The notes under the pieces were generated by a model. The model made no database searches. It saw only the letters and a list, made by a program, of their open reading frames with translations, and was not told the DNA's origin. Of a stretch of 64,000 bases of DNA, positions 26,700 through 35,119 are shown piece after piece. The DNA is from Bog-532 sp963775825. GTDB lineage: Bacteria; Actinomycetota; Actinomycetes; Streptosporangiales; Streptosporangiaceae. Each line of letters starts with the position of its first letter. The first letter of the stretch is position 1. Made by a program: the position numbers and the translations under genes. The stretch is from the NCBI GenBank assembly GCA_963775825.1, contig CAVZKY010000037.1, positions 186,001 through 250,000 of the forward strand, read 5' to 3'.

Positions 26700-26997
26700 T
26701 GGTTTCCTAGGTTACGTGACCAACGATCAAGGCCTCCGGACGAGGTCCCGGAAGGCAGCCGAGGCGCCGGCGCCGTAGGCCACGGCGTGCTGGTGGGCGA
26801 CGGTTGCCGGTACCGGTGACCCCAGCCGCACGGCTGCACGGTACCGTGCCGCCACCGCGCGTGCAGCCGACGGGGGCTGCGGATGAGCTGGGAAAACGCT
26901 GAGGAAAGCAGCAAGGCAGGTGGCCGGGATCAACGGCCGGCTGGAAGCAGCAGCTAACCAACGCGACACATCAAAGCCAAGGTGGGGAAGACGGAGC
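26700..26997. other. intergenic stretch between divergent GtrA and SqdB-like genes
   Basis: About 300 bases separate two divergent genes, so promoters for both must lie here. I see no convincing coding frame and no clear -35/-10 pair. A GGGGAAGACGGAG stretch just before 26998 is the ribosome site of the SqdB-like gene. Confidence 0.5.
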
Positions 26998-28296
26998 ATG
27001 AAGATTCTGGTGTTGGGCGGGGACGGGTACCTCGGCTGGCCGACCGCACTGCATTTGTCGGAGGTCGGCCACGAAGTGGCGGTGGCCGATAACTTCGTCC
27101 GCAGGCACTACGACAACGAGCTGGGCGTGGAAAGCCTGGTGCCGATCGAGCCGCTGCAGACGCGTATCGCGGTGTGGAAAGAGCTGACCGGCAAGAAGAT
27201 CGGGCTCTACATCGGCGACCTGACGGACGCGCTGTTCGCGTACCACATCGTCGAGGACTTCGCCCCGGACGCCGTGGTGCACTTCGCCGAGCAGCGGGCC
27301 GCGCCGTATTCCATGATCGACCGGGCGCATGCCGTGTACACCCAGCAGAACAATGTGGTCGGCAACCTGAACCTGCTGTTCGCGATCGCCGAGATCAATC
27401 CCGAAATCCACCTGGTCAAGCTGGGCACGATGGGCGAGTACGGCACGCCGAACATCGATATCGAGGAAGGCTGGCTCGAGATCGAGCACAAGGGCCGCCG
27501 GGACCGGGTCATCTATCCCAAGCGGCCGGGCTCGTTCTACCACCTGTCCAAGGTGCACGACAGCCACAACATCGAGTTCGCCTGCCGGATCTGGAACCTG
27601 CGGGCCACCGATTTGAACCAGGGCGTGGTCTACGGGCAGCAGACGCCGGAGACCGCGCGCGACGAGCGGCTGGCCACCCGGTTCGACTACGACGGGGTGT
27701 TCGGCACGGTGCTGAACCGCTTCGTTATCCAGTCGGTTATCGGCCACCCGCTGACCGTCTACGGTACGGGCGGGCAGACCCGCGGCATGATCGACATCCG
27801 CGACACCGTGCGATGTATCCAGCTCGCGTGCGAGAACCCGGCGGACCGCGGCGAGTTCCGGGTGTTCAACCAGATCACCGAGTGGAAGTCGGTCAAGGAC
27901 CTCGCCGAGACGATCAAGGCGACGAGCCCCGAGGACGTCACAATCGAGTACCTCGACAACCCGCGGGTGGAGCTGGCCGAGCACTACTACAAGGTCACCC
28001 ACACCCGGCTCGTCGAGCTCGGGCTGGAGCCGCACCTGCTGTCCGACACCCTGATCGAGTCCCTGTTCGAGATCACCAAGCGGTACGCGCACAGGGTCCG
28101 CCGCGAGGCGCTGCTGCCCACGGTGAACTGGCGCAGCCCCAGGGCCTCCTCCTCCTTAAGCCTCCCGGCTGAGGTCTCCCGGCTGAGGTCTCCCGGATCC
28201 GGGGCCGCGTTTCCCGCACTAGCGAGGGAAAACGCGGCCCCGGGTCAGGACAGGCCCATGAGGCGGGCGAGGCAGCCCGCGGCGTGGTCGAAATAA
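26998..28296 (+). CDS. SqdB-like UDP-sulfoquinovose synthase (SDR family)
   Basis: This extended SDR starts at the ATG at 26998 (MKILVLGGDGYLGWPTAL), preceded by GGAG. Its SQD1/SqdB signatures include FVRRHYDNELG, HFAEQRAAPYSM, the TMGEYGTPNIDIEEG active-site region and YHLSKVHDSHN (Tyr/Lys pair). SqdB converts UDP-glucose and sulfite to UDP-sulfoquinovose. The conserved part ends near NWRSP (about 28140). The remaining 52 residues read through CTCCCGGCTGAGGT repeats and a terminator hairpin, so the natural stop has probably been lost by a small duplication or indel. Neighbours suggest a sulfonated glycan or lipid rather than photosynthetic SQDG; that is inference. Confidence 0.85.
   Translation: MKILVLGGDGYLGWPTALHLSEVGHEVAVADNFVRRHYDNELGVESLVPIEPLQTRIAVWKELTGKKIGLYIGDLTDALFAYHIVEDFAPDAVVHFAEQRAAPYSMIDRAHAVYTQQNNVVGNLNLLFAIAEINPEIHLVKLGTMGEYGTPNIDIEEGWLEIEHKGRRDRVIYPKRPGSFYHLSKVHDSHNIEFACRIWNLRATDLNQGVVYGQQTPETARDERLATRFDYDGVFGTVLNRFVIQSVIGHPLTVYGTGGQTRGMIDIRDTVRCIQLACENPADRGEFRVFNQITEWKSVKDLAETIKATSPEDVTIEYLDNPRVELAEHYYKVTHTRLVELGLEPHLLSDTLIESLFEITKRYAHRVRREALLPTVNWRSPRASSSLSLPAEVSRLRSPGSGAAFPALARENAAPGQDRPMRRARQPAAWSK
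28201..28241. terminator. strong hairpin between convergent sqdB-like and tetR genes
   Basis: GGGGCCGCGTTTCCC (28201-28215) pairs with GGGAAAACGCGGCCCC (28226-28241) with one bulge and a 10-base loop. The AAAA/TTT inside gives T-runs on either strand. It lies between the convergent genes but inside the present 3' extension of the sqdB-like frame. Confidence 0.85.
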
Positions 28297-28943
28297 GCGC
28301 CGGTGCCGGTGACCACGTTGTTGAACTGGCCGAACAGCTCGAAGCTGATGACGCCGAAGATTCCTGCCCACGCGGTCAGCGCCGCGACGATGACGTCGAC
28401 CGGTACGCCGGGCATGACCGTCTCACGGAGCCGGCCGGCGTCCCCGGACAGCTCCTGCGGCACCGGCTGTCCGCAGCGCGCGGGAGCGAGCTGACCGGCC
28501 GCGTGGGCGTCGCTGATCAGCCGCCCGAACACGACGGCGGACCGGGCCGCGGGAGCGATCGTGTCGGGCGGCGCCTGATAGCCGGGCACGGGCGAGCCAT
28601 AGATCAGCGCGTATTCGTGCGGATGGGCCACCGCCCAGGCACGGGCGGCGCGGCACCCGGCCAGCCACCGGCCCCGGTAGTCGTCCCGGGCGCACGTCGC
28701 ATCCGCGTTCTCCACCGCGGCCCCGATCGCGTTGTATCCGTCGATGATCAGCGCCGTCAGCAGCTCGTCCCGGCTTGCGAAGTAGCGGTAGATCGCGGAA
28801 GACACCATGCCCAGGTCCCGGGCCACGGCCCGCAATGACAGGGCAGCGGCGCCGCTGGCCGCCAGCTGCGCGCGGGCGGTGTCGGTGATCTCACGGGTGA
28901 TCTCCGCGCGGACCCGTTCCCGGGCTGTCATGCGTGCTGGCAT
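28245..28943 (-). CDS. TetR/AcrR-family transcriptional regulator
   Basis: The protein has 232 residues. An N-terminal TetR DNA-binding domain is visible (residues about 14-60: IADTARAQLAASGAAALSLR-like helices, then RDLGMVSSAIYRYFASRDELL). The C-terminal ligand domain resembles the WHG/TetR_C_33 type (AHPHEYALIYGSPVPGY). Ligand and targets are unknown. It converges on the sqdB-like gene and its own promoter faces the ISAzo13 remnant, so local divergent regulation is not evident. Confidence 0.9.
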   Translation of the reverse strand: MPARMTARERVRAEITREITDTARAQLAASGAAALSLRAVARDLGMVSSAIYRYFASRDELLTALIIDGYNAIGAAVENADATCARDDYRGRWLAGCRAARAWAVAHPHEYALIYGSPVPGYQAPPDTIAPAARSAVVFGRLISDAHAAGQLAPARCGQPVPQELSGDAGRLRETVMPGVPVDVIVAALTAWAGIFGVISFELFGQFNNVVTGTGAYFDHAAGCLARLMGLS

Positions 28944-29139
28944 CCTTCGACCTTACCAGAGCACCCGGCACGAACAAGAGCAGCGCTCTGCTGCGGTCGG
29001 CCGGGCGGGCGTTCAGCCCGGAGTCACGCGCCCGTTGACAGCGGCCAGGATTACGTGGACAAACGGGGAACAACATGGACGCTTCCACCGGCGTTCCGGT
29101 GACTATCAACCCGGTCTACGTAACGCGCATAGAACTTCT
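28944..29139. other. intergenic region upstream of tetR, left flank of the ISAzo13 element
   Basis: About 195 bases with no supported gene. It contains the tetR promoter side and ends at the left terminal repeat of the ISAzo13 element at 29140. Confidence 0.4.
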
Positions 29140-30919
29140 GTTATTAAGTCCGGGCGTGTCGTGGTTTCCGCTGGCGTGGTTTGAAGTGTTCTGGCATGGT
29201 CTGGCCGTTTTCCGGGATGGTGAGGGTGCTGCCGGCCGCGGCGGCGTATTGCAGGAGTGCGGCTGGGGTGCGGGGGAGGACGGCTGGCGGCGGGGCGGTG
29301 GCGGGCAGCGGGACGCGGGCGCTGGCGAGGAGTTCGGCGGTCAGGATGGTGGCGTGGCTGATGGTGGCGGGATCGACGCCGAGCAGGACGCCGATGGCCC
29401 GGGTGGGCAGGTTCAGGTGGCCGCGGAGGCGGGCGGCGAGGATGTGGTCGGTGACGTCGAGCCTGCGGTTGCGGCTGGGGGCGCCGCCGTTGCGGACGGC
29501 GTTGACGCGGCGGCCGCCGCGGTGGGTGTAGTTCTGCTGCTCGCGGCGGGCGGCGAACGGGATTTCCAGGGCCGCGGCCACCGATTCCAGGTCATCGGGC
29601 TGCATACCGGTCAGCGCGGGGTGGTTCAGGGCATCGCGCGGGACGCGGCCGGGGCGTTCGGGGGCGGGCTCCGGTTCCGGGGCGGGCCGGGGGGCGGGCA
29701 GGAACGTGTAGTTCCACTCGCCGTGGAAGGGATCCCGCTCCAGCACCCGGCCCTGCAGGCAGGTCATCCGCGCGCGCTGACCTCGATCCCGGCGGGGTAG
29801 GCGTTACGTCGCGGACGGCGGTGCACTTCAGGCCGCCGGCGGTGACGGTGGCGGCGATCCCGGCGACGGCGTCATCGACGGTCATCAGGGGCCGGCCGCG
29901 CCAGGTCCTGGTGACTGGCAGAACATGGAACTCAATTTGTTCAACGTGGAGGTGGAGGGCGTGAAGAGGCACATTTCGATCCGCAGCCCGGTCTGCGCAA
30001 CGAGGACCGCAGCTGGTCTTTCCACAGCCGGCAGCGGGCGCCGTTGGAGCCGCCGGAATCGGCGGTGACCAGCAGCGGGTGGCGTGCGGGTAGCGGGCAG
30101 CCCCTTCCTGCTGCCACCACAGGCGCAGCGCGTTCACCGCGAACGCGCCGGTGTCGTAGCTGGTGCTGACCGACAGAACCCCGGTTCGCGGCAATGTCGT
30201 AGACCCCATACGGGGTGATCCTCCCCAGCTCAGCATCGGGGAAGTCGTGGTCGCGGACCTTTACCGGGTTCCCCTTCGGCCGCCACGACCGGCCGTCCCG
30301 GTAATACCCGCCGAGCTGCTCATTCGTCTTGGTGGCCAGCTGATCCGGGCTCGGCTGGCCCGAACCGCGATCCGGCGGATGTGCCGGAACTGGGCGTCGG
30401 TCCGGATACTGCCTGCCCTCCAGGACCTTGGCATCCCGGGGTGTAAGTCATCGCGCATCACTGGCGATCCGCTTCCCGCACCGGTACCCCCGGCGTCCTC
30501 GGCCGCCGAGGTCCCGAAAGCAGCGAGCAACAGTATCGCCGCCATCGGGTCCCCGCGCGTAGCCTCCCCGGCCAGCCCCCTCAGCGCGTCCCTTAACCCG
30601 GGCTGGGTGTCCCCGGCTCTCCTCCGGCCCCCGCCCGGCCGGCGGGACCGGCCCGGCGGCAGGTCATCGATCTCGCCGGACTCGATCTCCCGCACACCCT
30701 CCGCGACCGTGGTCTCCCAAACCCCCGCCGCCAGCGCCACCCTCCTGATCCCCCCATGACCCAGCGCCACCGCCTCAGACCCCAGATACACCCGCCACAC
30801 CCGCTCGTCCGCGACCTTCCGCATCACCGCGAACTTCGCCGCCAGCACCGCCACCCCACCACCGGAAACAGCCATAGCACATCCTGGCACGCCAGAACCA
30901 GCAACAACTACTTAATAAC
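29140..30919 (-). mobile_element. ISAzo13-family insertion sequence, decayed, with 10-base terminal inverted repeats
   Basis: GTTATTAAGT at 29140-29149 is mirrored perfectly by ACTTAATAAC at 30910-30919, framing 1,780 bases that hold a broken transposase. No target duplication is visible just outside (TCT on the left, CGA on the right), so either the outer ends are a few bases off or one flank has been rearranged. Confidence 0.75.
29144..30890 (-). pseudogene. ISAzo13-family transposase, broken
   Basis: The N-terminal part (30890 or ATG 30875 down to about 30360) has RRPGGGRRRAGDTQPGL and ATRGDPMA-type sequence typical of ISAzo13. Middle pieces in other frames read YGVYDIAANRGSVSVSTSYDTG-like sequence and RGRPLMTVDDAVAGI. 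The C-terminal piece (29767-29144) has FHGEWNYTFLP followed by the helix-turn-helix tail LRGHLNLPTRAIGVLLGVDP. At least three frame changes and no continuous frame make it non-functional as written. Starting near 30890 the whole would be about 570 residues, normal for the family in Actinobacteria. Confidence 0.8.
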
Positions 30920-31523
30920 CGACGCGTCCTATACGACTGAAAATGCTCCCGGTAGGCACCGGGTGCCGCGGCCGGGGCACCTCCAGCGTACGATGACCAC
31001 GGGGCCAGCCGCCTCAGTCGAGCACGGGCAATGCCAAGTGCGGAAAACCGACGCCGTACTTGCCGAATTAACTCGGCTCAGCGATGAGCACGGCGCTAAT
31101 ACCAAGTGCGGAAAACCGACGCCTACCTGACGGAGACGGCACGCTCATCGGCCCGAGACGGCGCTATCCAAGTACGAGACCAATGCCGTCTGGACTGAGA
31201 TCATCCAGATCAGTCGGCAGCTCAAGTCAAGTCGGGCTCCTGGGGAAATCGTCCGCCCAGGAGCGACATCAGCACATCGCAGGATGACTCCTACGTCGAC
31301 TAGGCGCTGACCATCGGGCCCCTCCGGGGGCCGGCGAGAGGACATAACTGGGGCGGCCAAAGGCCGATCTGTGACTACCGGGTGCATGACAGCCCGCTGC
31401 CGGGGAAGAGCAGGACCGTAGTGCAGCGTGGGCCGCCGGGTCGGGCGGCCATCGCGCCCCTTGGACCTGCCGGGCCCGGCCGGGCGCACCGAACGGCAGG
31501 TCTCAGCCATGAAGAGGTGGACG
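30920..31523. other. 600-base non-coding stretch with a duplicated segment
   Basis: No convincing gene. It holds a 22-base direct repeat (see next entry) and short low-quality frames such as KYETNAVWTEIIQISRQLK near 31165-31225, which may be a relic of a lost gene. The promoter of the universal stress protein should lie near its right end. Confidence 0.5.
31019..31123. repeat. imperfect ~68-base tandem duplication with a 22-base identical core
   Basis: CCAAGTGCGGAAAACCGACG plus CC occurs at 31034-31055 and again at 31102-31123. The 15-18 bases before each copy are also similar (GAGCACGG...AAT). The spacing is 68 bases. This looks like a short tandem duplication that is partly decayed. Confidence 0.75.
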
Positions 31524-31964
31524 ATGACCGTAGTAGTGGGCGTAGACGGTTCCCCTGATTCGTACGCCGCGATCCGGCTGGCCCGGGAGGAGGCGAAGTT
31601 CCGCGGGGTCGGCCTGGTCGCCGTGATGGCCCACAGCGGTGAGGGCGCCCTCGGTGCGCCGGCCGCGCGGCCGCTCAGCACCTTCCGCTCTCCCGGCGAG
31701 GAGCAGAAGCTCGCCGAGTCCGCCCTCCGTGCCGCGGTCCGGGAAGCGCTGGGCCCCGACGAAGAGACCGTGGCGGAGCGCACCGTGACCGGCGTGCCGG
31801 GGCGGGCACTGGTGGATACGGCCCGGTCCGTGAACGCCCAGCTCATCGTGCTGGCCACCCGGGGCGAGCACGCCGCCCGGCTGCTGGGCGCCGTCAGCCA
31901 GTACGTACTGCGTAACGCGCCATGCCCCGTCCTCGTCGTGCCCCAGGCCAGTAAGGGACTATAA
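31524..31964 (+). CDS. universal stress protein (UspA family)
   Basis: The protein has 146 residues. I chose the ATG at 31524 (MTVVVGVDGSPDSYAAIRLA), preceded by GAAGAGGTGG; an ATG at 31509 is in frame. The fold features are an N-terminal VVGVDGSPDS strand-loop and a C-terminal GAVSQYVLRNAPCPVLVV. The nucleotide-binding G-2x-G-9x-G(S/T) motif is degenerate here (RGEHAARLLGAVS), so ATP binding is uncertain. Usp proteins are cytoplasmic stress modulators. It stands upstream of a small membrane protein on the same strand. Confidence 0.88.
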   Translation: MTVVVGVDGSPDSYAAIRLAREEAKFRGVGLVAVMAHSGEGALGAPAARPLSTFRSPGEEQKLAESALRAAVREALGPDEETVAERTVTGVPGRALVDTARSVNAQLIVLATRGEHAARLLGAVSQYVLRNAPCPVLVVPQASKGL

Positions 31965-32014
31965 GTAGTGCAGGCGTCCTTCGGAAAAGGGCTCCGCACG
32001 AGGAGGTAGACGCG

Positions 32015-32329
32015 TTGGCTCCGTTTGTAGCCGTACCAATGGTAGAAACCAACATCACCAGTATGCCGGAGAGCGGACTGATCGTCCTGTCGGTGTGCTC
32101 CATATTCCTGGCCGCAGCGCTGCTCGTCCCGGTCATGCTGGCCGGGCGCGCGCCGCGCCATAAAGGGCCCGCCGCCATGCCAGCGTGGACCGGCCCGGTA
32201 CAGGGCGGCATTGACCAGGGCGATGGGCGCAGTGTGGCCGCGCACCGTGATGCGCCCGCCGAAGTTTACGACCAGGAAAAGGTGGCGCAGGTCACCCGGG
32301 AACGAGAGCCCGGCGCCGACGAGGAGTAA
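32015..32329 (+). CDS. small single-pass membrane protein, unknown
   Basis: This 104-residue protein starts at a TTG at 32015, supported by a perfect AGGAGGT 8 bases upstream. It has one hydrophobic segment (about residues 20-43, LIVLSVCSIFLAAALLVPVM). A Pro/Gly/Glu-rich hydrophilic tail then runs to the end. No family is recognised. It follows the universal stress gene by 50 bases and could be cotranscribed. Confidence 0.65.
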   Translation: MAPFVAVPMVETNITSMPESGLIVLSVCSIFLAAALLVPVMLAGRAPRHKGPAAMPAWTGPVQGGIDQGDGRSVAAHRDAPAEVYDQEKVAQVTREREPGADEE

Positions 32330-32392
32330 CGGGGAGACAAGGGGTAACGGGGAGACAAGGGGTAACGGGGAGACAAAGGGTAACGGGAGAGG
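32327..32392. repeat. 18-base tandem repeat TAACGGGGAGACAAGGGG, about 3.6 copies
   Basis: Copies run 32327-32344, 32345-32362, 32363-32380 (one change) and a partial one after 32381. The first TAA is the stop codon of the small membrane protein gene. The unit is purine-rich on the plus strand and contains a TAA each time, so the stop is quadrupled in one frame. Confidence 0.9.
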
Positions 32393-32473
32393 AACCGCCG
32401 ATGGCTGCCGCACCCGGCGCGCTGAAAGCCACCCTGCTGGACCGGCCGGCGCAGCCCGGGCGGCCGGGCGCGA

Positions 32474-33742
32474 TCAGGTGACGACCCAGCCGGGCATCGG
32501 GAACCCGGCCAGCAGGTCGCGGACCTCGCCGGCGATCCGGTCCAGTGTCGCCTCGTCGTCCTTGGCCGCGGCGGCGATCGCGTCGTCCAGCCACGCCGCG
32601 ATCAGCGGCATGTGCTCCACGCCCAGGCCGCGGGTGGTGATCGCTGGGGTGCCGAGCCGGATGCCGGACGGGTCGAACGGCTTGCGCGGGTCGTAGGGCA
32701 CGGTGTTGTAGTTCAGTTCGAGGCCGGCCCGGTCCAGGGCGCGCGCCGCGGGCTTGCCGCCGATCCCCTGGCGGGTCAGGTCGACCAGGATCAGATGGTT
32801 GTCCGTGCCACCGGACACCAGGTCGTAGCCCCGCGCGGTGAGCGCTTCGGCCAGGACCCGCGCATTGGCCACCACCTGGTAGGCATAGGTGCGGAAATCG
32901 GGCTGCGCGGCCTCGTGCAGGGCCACCGCGATGGCGGCCGTGGTGTGATCGTGCGGGCCGCCCTGCAGGCCGGGGAACACCGCCTTGTCCAGTGCGGACG
33001 CGTGCTCTGCGGTCGACATGATCATCGCACCGCGTGGACCGCGGAGCGTCTTGTGCGTCGTCGTGGTGATCACGTCGGCCTGCCCGGCCGGGGACGGGTG
33101 GGCCCCGCCGGCGATCAGCCCGGCGATGTGCGCGATGTCGGCCGCCAGCACGGCGCCCGCTTCGGCGGCGATCTGCGCGAAAGCGGGGAAGTCGATGGTA
33201 CGCGGGATCGCCGTCCCGCCGCAGAAGAGGATCTTCGGCCGTTCGCGCAGCGCCAGGTCGCGGACCTCGTCCATGTCGACCCGGCCGGTGTCGGCCCGGA
33301 CGGTGTACTGCACGGCGTGGAACCACTTGCCGGTGACCGACACCGGCCAGCCGTGGGTCAGGTGGCCGCCCATCGGCAGCGACATCCCCATGATCGTGTC
33401 GCCGGGGCTGGCGAAGGCCAGGTAGACGGCCAGGTTGGCGGGCGAGCCCGAGTAGGGCTGGACGTTGGCGTGGTCGACCCCGAACAGGGCCTGCGCCCGC
33501 TCCGCGGCCAGGGTCTCGATGGCGTCTACGTACTGCTGGCCCTCGTAGTAGCGGCGGCCCGGGTAGCCCTCGGAGTACTTGTTGGTCAGCACCGAACCGG
33601 AGGCCTCCAGGACGGCGACCGATGCGTAGTTCTCCGACGGGATCAGCCGGATCTTCTCGAACTCCCGGCGCGCTTCCCTTTCGATCAGGCTGGCGATCTC
33701 CGGGTCGGTCCGGGCGACGTGCGGGATGGGCGGCTGGTGCAT
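32474..33742 (-). CDS. glyA: serine hydroxymethyltransferase
   Basis: The 422 residues are full family length. Features include LIPSENYASVAVLEASGS, YSEGYPGRRYYEG, the PLP-lysine site TTTTHKTLRGPRG and GTPAITTRGLG. It interconverts serine and glycine with tetrahydrofolate and supplies one-carbon units and glycine in the cytoplasm. The ATG at 33742 has a strong AGGAGGT ribosome site. Some actinobacterial relatives act on 4-hydroxythreonine or alpha-methylserine, but nothing here points away from standard GlyA. It is divergent from the nucleoside hydrolase. Confidence 0.95.
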   Translation of the reverse strand: MHQPPIPHVARTDPEIASLIEREARREFEKIRLIPSENYASVAVLEASGSVLTNKYSEGYPGRRYYEGQQYVDAIETLAAERAQALFGVDHANVQPYSGSPANLAVYLAFASPGDTIMGMSLPMGGHLTHGWPVSVTGKWFHAVQYTVRADTGRVDMDEVRDLALRERPKILFCGGTAIPRTIDFPAFAQIAAEAGAVLAADIAHIAGLIAGGAHPSPAGQADVITTTTHKTLRGPRGAMIMSTAEHASALDKAVFPGLQGGPHDHTTAAIAVALHEAAQPDFRTYAYQVVANARVLAEALTARGYDLVSGGTDNHLILVDLTRQGIGGKPAARALDRAGLELNYNTVPYDPRKPFDPSGIRLGTPAITTRGLGVEHMPLIAAWLDDAIAAAAKDDEATLDRIAGEVRDLLAGFPMPGWVVT

Positions 33743-33855
33743 GGTGACCTCCTCGGCACGAGGCTACAAGCGGCCGGCCGGGGTCCGGTAGCGTCGGGGG
33801 CTGGACGGGCCCGATGGACCCGACGGAGCGGCGGGAACGCAGGAAGGGGCTGCGG

Positions 33856-34807
33856 GTGACTGAGAAGATCATCCTGGACTGCGATCCGGGCATCGATGAC
33901 GCGCTGGCCATCGCCTTCGCGGTGGGCAGCCCGGATATTGACCTGCGCGGCATCACCACTGTGGCCGGGAACGTCGGCCTGGATCTGACCACCTCCAACG
34001 CCCAGCGGGTCAGCGAGTTCGTCGGCGCGCTGGGCGTTCCGGTCACCCCGGGAAGCCCCGCGCCGCTGCTGCGGCCGCCGATGGACGCCCGGCACGTGCA
34101 CGGCGACACCGGTCTCGGCGGCGCACTGCTGCCGCCACCGCGGTCCCGGCCCGCCGGCGGGCACGCCATCGACTACATAATCGAGACGATCGGCGCGGAT
34201 CGGGGTCAGATCACGCTGGTCGCTACCGGGCCGCTGACGAACATCGCGCTGGCCGTGCACCGCCAGCCGAAGCTGGTCAGCCAGGTCAAGGACTTCGTCA
34301 TCATGGGTGGCTCGTCCGGCCGCGGGAACGTCACGCCCGCGGCCGAGTTCAACATCGCCGCCGACCCCGAAGCCGCCGCCATCGTGTTCCGCGCCGGCTG
34401 GACGGTCACCATGGTGGGGCTGGACGTGACGCTGCAGGCCCGGGCCACCCCGGCGGTCCGGGACCGGATGCGCCCGCTGGGCCTGCTGGCCAGCCAGCTG
34501 CTACTGCCGGGTCTGGAAAAATACGGGCAGGTGTGCGCGCCGGACGTGGCCGAGCCCGGCCGTGCACGACGTGTGCGCGGTGGCCTACGTCGCCGACCAC
34601 GGGCTGCTCGGCTGCCTGCCTGCCCGGGTGGAGGTCGAGACCATGGGCTGCTGGACCTCGGGCATGACGGTCACGGACTTCCGCGCTCCTGCGGCCAGGC
34701 AGAACGCTCTCGTGGCCACGGCCATCGACGTCCGGGGATTCTGGGACAGCGTGCTCGCCGCCTACACCAACGTGGCGGCCGGGATGACCACGGGCGCCGA
34801 CCGCTGA
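33856..34807 (+). CDS. inosine/uridine-type nucleoside hydrolase, frameshifted
   Basis: This is an IU-nucleoside hydrolase with the calcium/ribose-binding DCDPGIDDALA at the N-terminus, GNVGLDLTTSNA, and GGSSGRGNVTPAAEFN. The frame breaks near 34550. In the next frame the sequence resumes as AVHDVCAVAYVADHG, which holds the catalytic His-Asp pair, and runs to 34807. One extra C (or two missing bases) explains the break. The enzyme cleaves nucleosides to base and ribose. Start chosen at the GTG at 33856 after a GGAAGGGG site. It may work with the nucleoside-related cluster at 41-45 kb. Confidence 0.85.
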
Positions 34808-34855
34808 CGCAGCCGCACAGAGCCGTCGCAAGGGCCGTTGCGACAGGGCCGGGCT

Positions 34856-34896
34856 AAGGTGAATCCCCCGGGGATGCAGCCCGGGGGATTCACCTT
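34856..34896. terminator. perfect 16-base-pair terminator hairpin
   Basis: AAGGTGAATCCCCCGG (34856-34871) is perfectly mirrored by CCGGGGGATTCACCTT (34881-34896) with a 9-base loop. It sits between the convergent nucleoside hydrolase and DUF397 genes and can serve both. Confidence 0.92.
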
Positions 34897-34915
34897 CCCC
34901 CCACTGTTACGGCAC

Positions 34916-35116
34916 CTAGATGTCGTAACGCCCCTCTTTGACGTCCGCCAGGAAGCTGGCGAACGCGTCCCGGCCGACGACGTGCGCGCCGCCTTCCGGG
35001 CGCTTGCTGTCCCTGACGGCGGTCACGTCAGGGAGGTTGGCCGCAATCTCGACGCAGCCGCCGTTGTGGGAACTCCGGCGGGCCTTGCGCCAGACAGCCT
35101 GAGACAGATCAGTCAT
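34916..35116 (-). CDS. DUF397 domain protein
   Basis: A 66-residue protein with the DUF397 pattern WRKARRSSHNGGCVEIA, then VRDSKRPEGGAHVVG and FLADVKEGRYD. DUF397 proteins are small partners of the adjacent XRE/DUF5753 regulators in filamentous Actinobacteria (WhiJ/BldB-like switches, some behaving as toxin-antitoxin pairs). It starts 3 bases after the regulator's stop and so is cotranscribed with it. Confidence 0.93.
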   Translation of the reverse strand: MTDLSQAVWRKARRSSHNGGCVEIAANLPDVTAVRDSKRPEGGAHVVGRDAFASFLADVKEGRYDI

Positions 35117-35119
35117 TGC

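Noticed and set aside
29075..29800. A 241-codon plus-strand glycine-rich frame
   Set aside because: It is the antisense shadow of the ISAzo13 transposase C-terminus.
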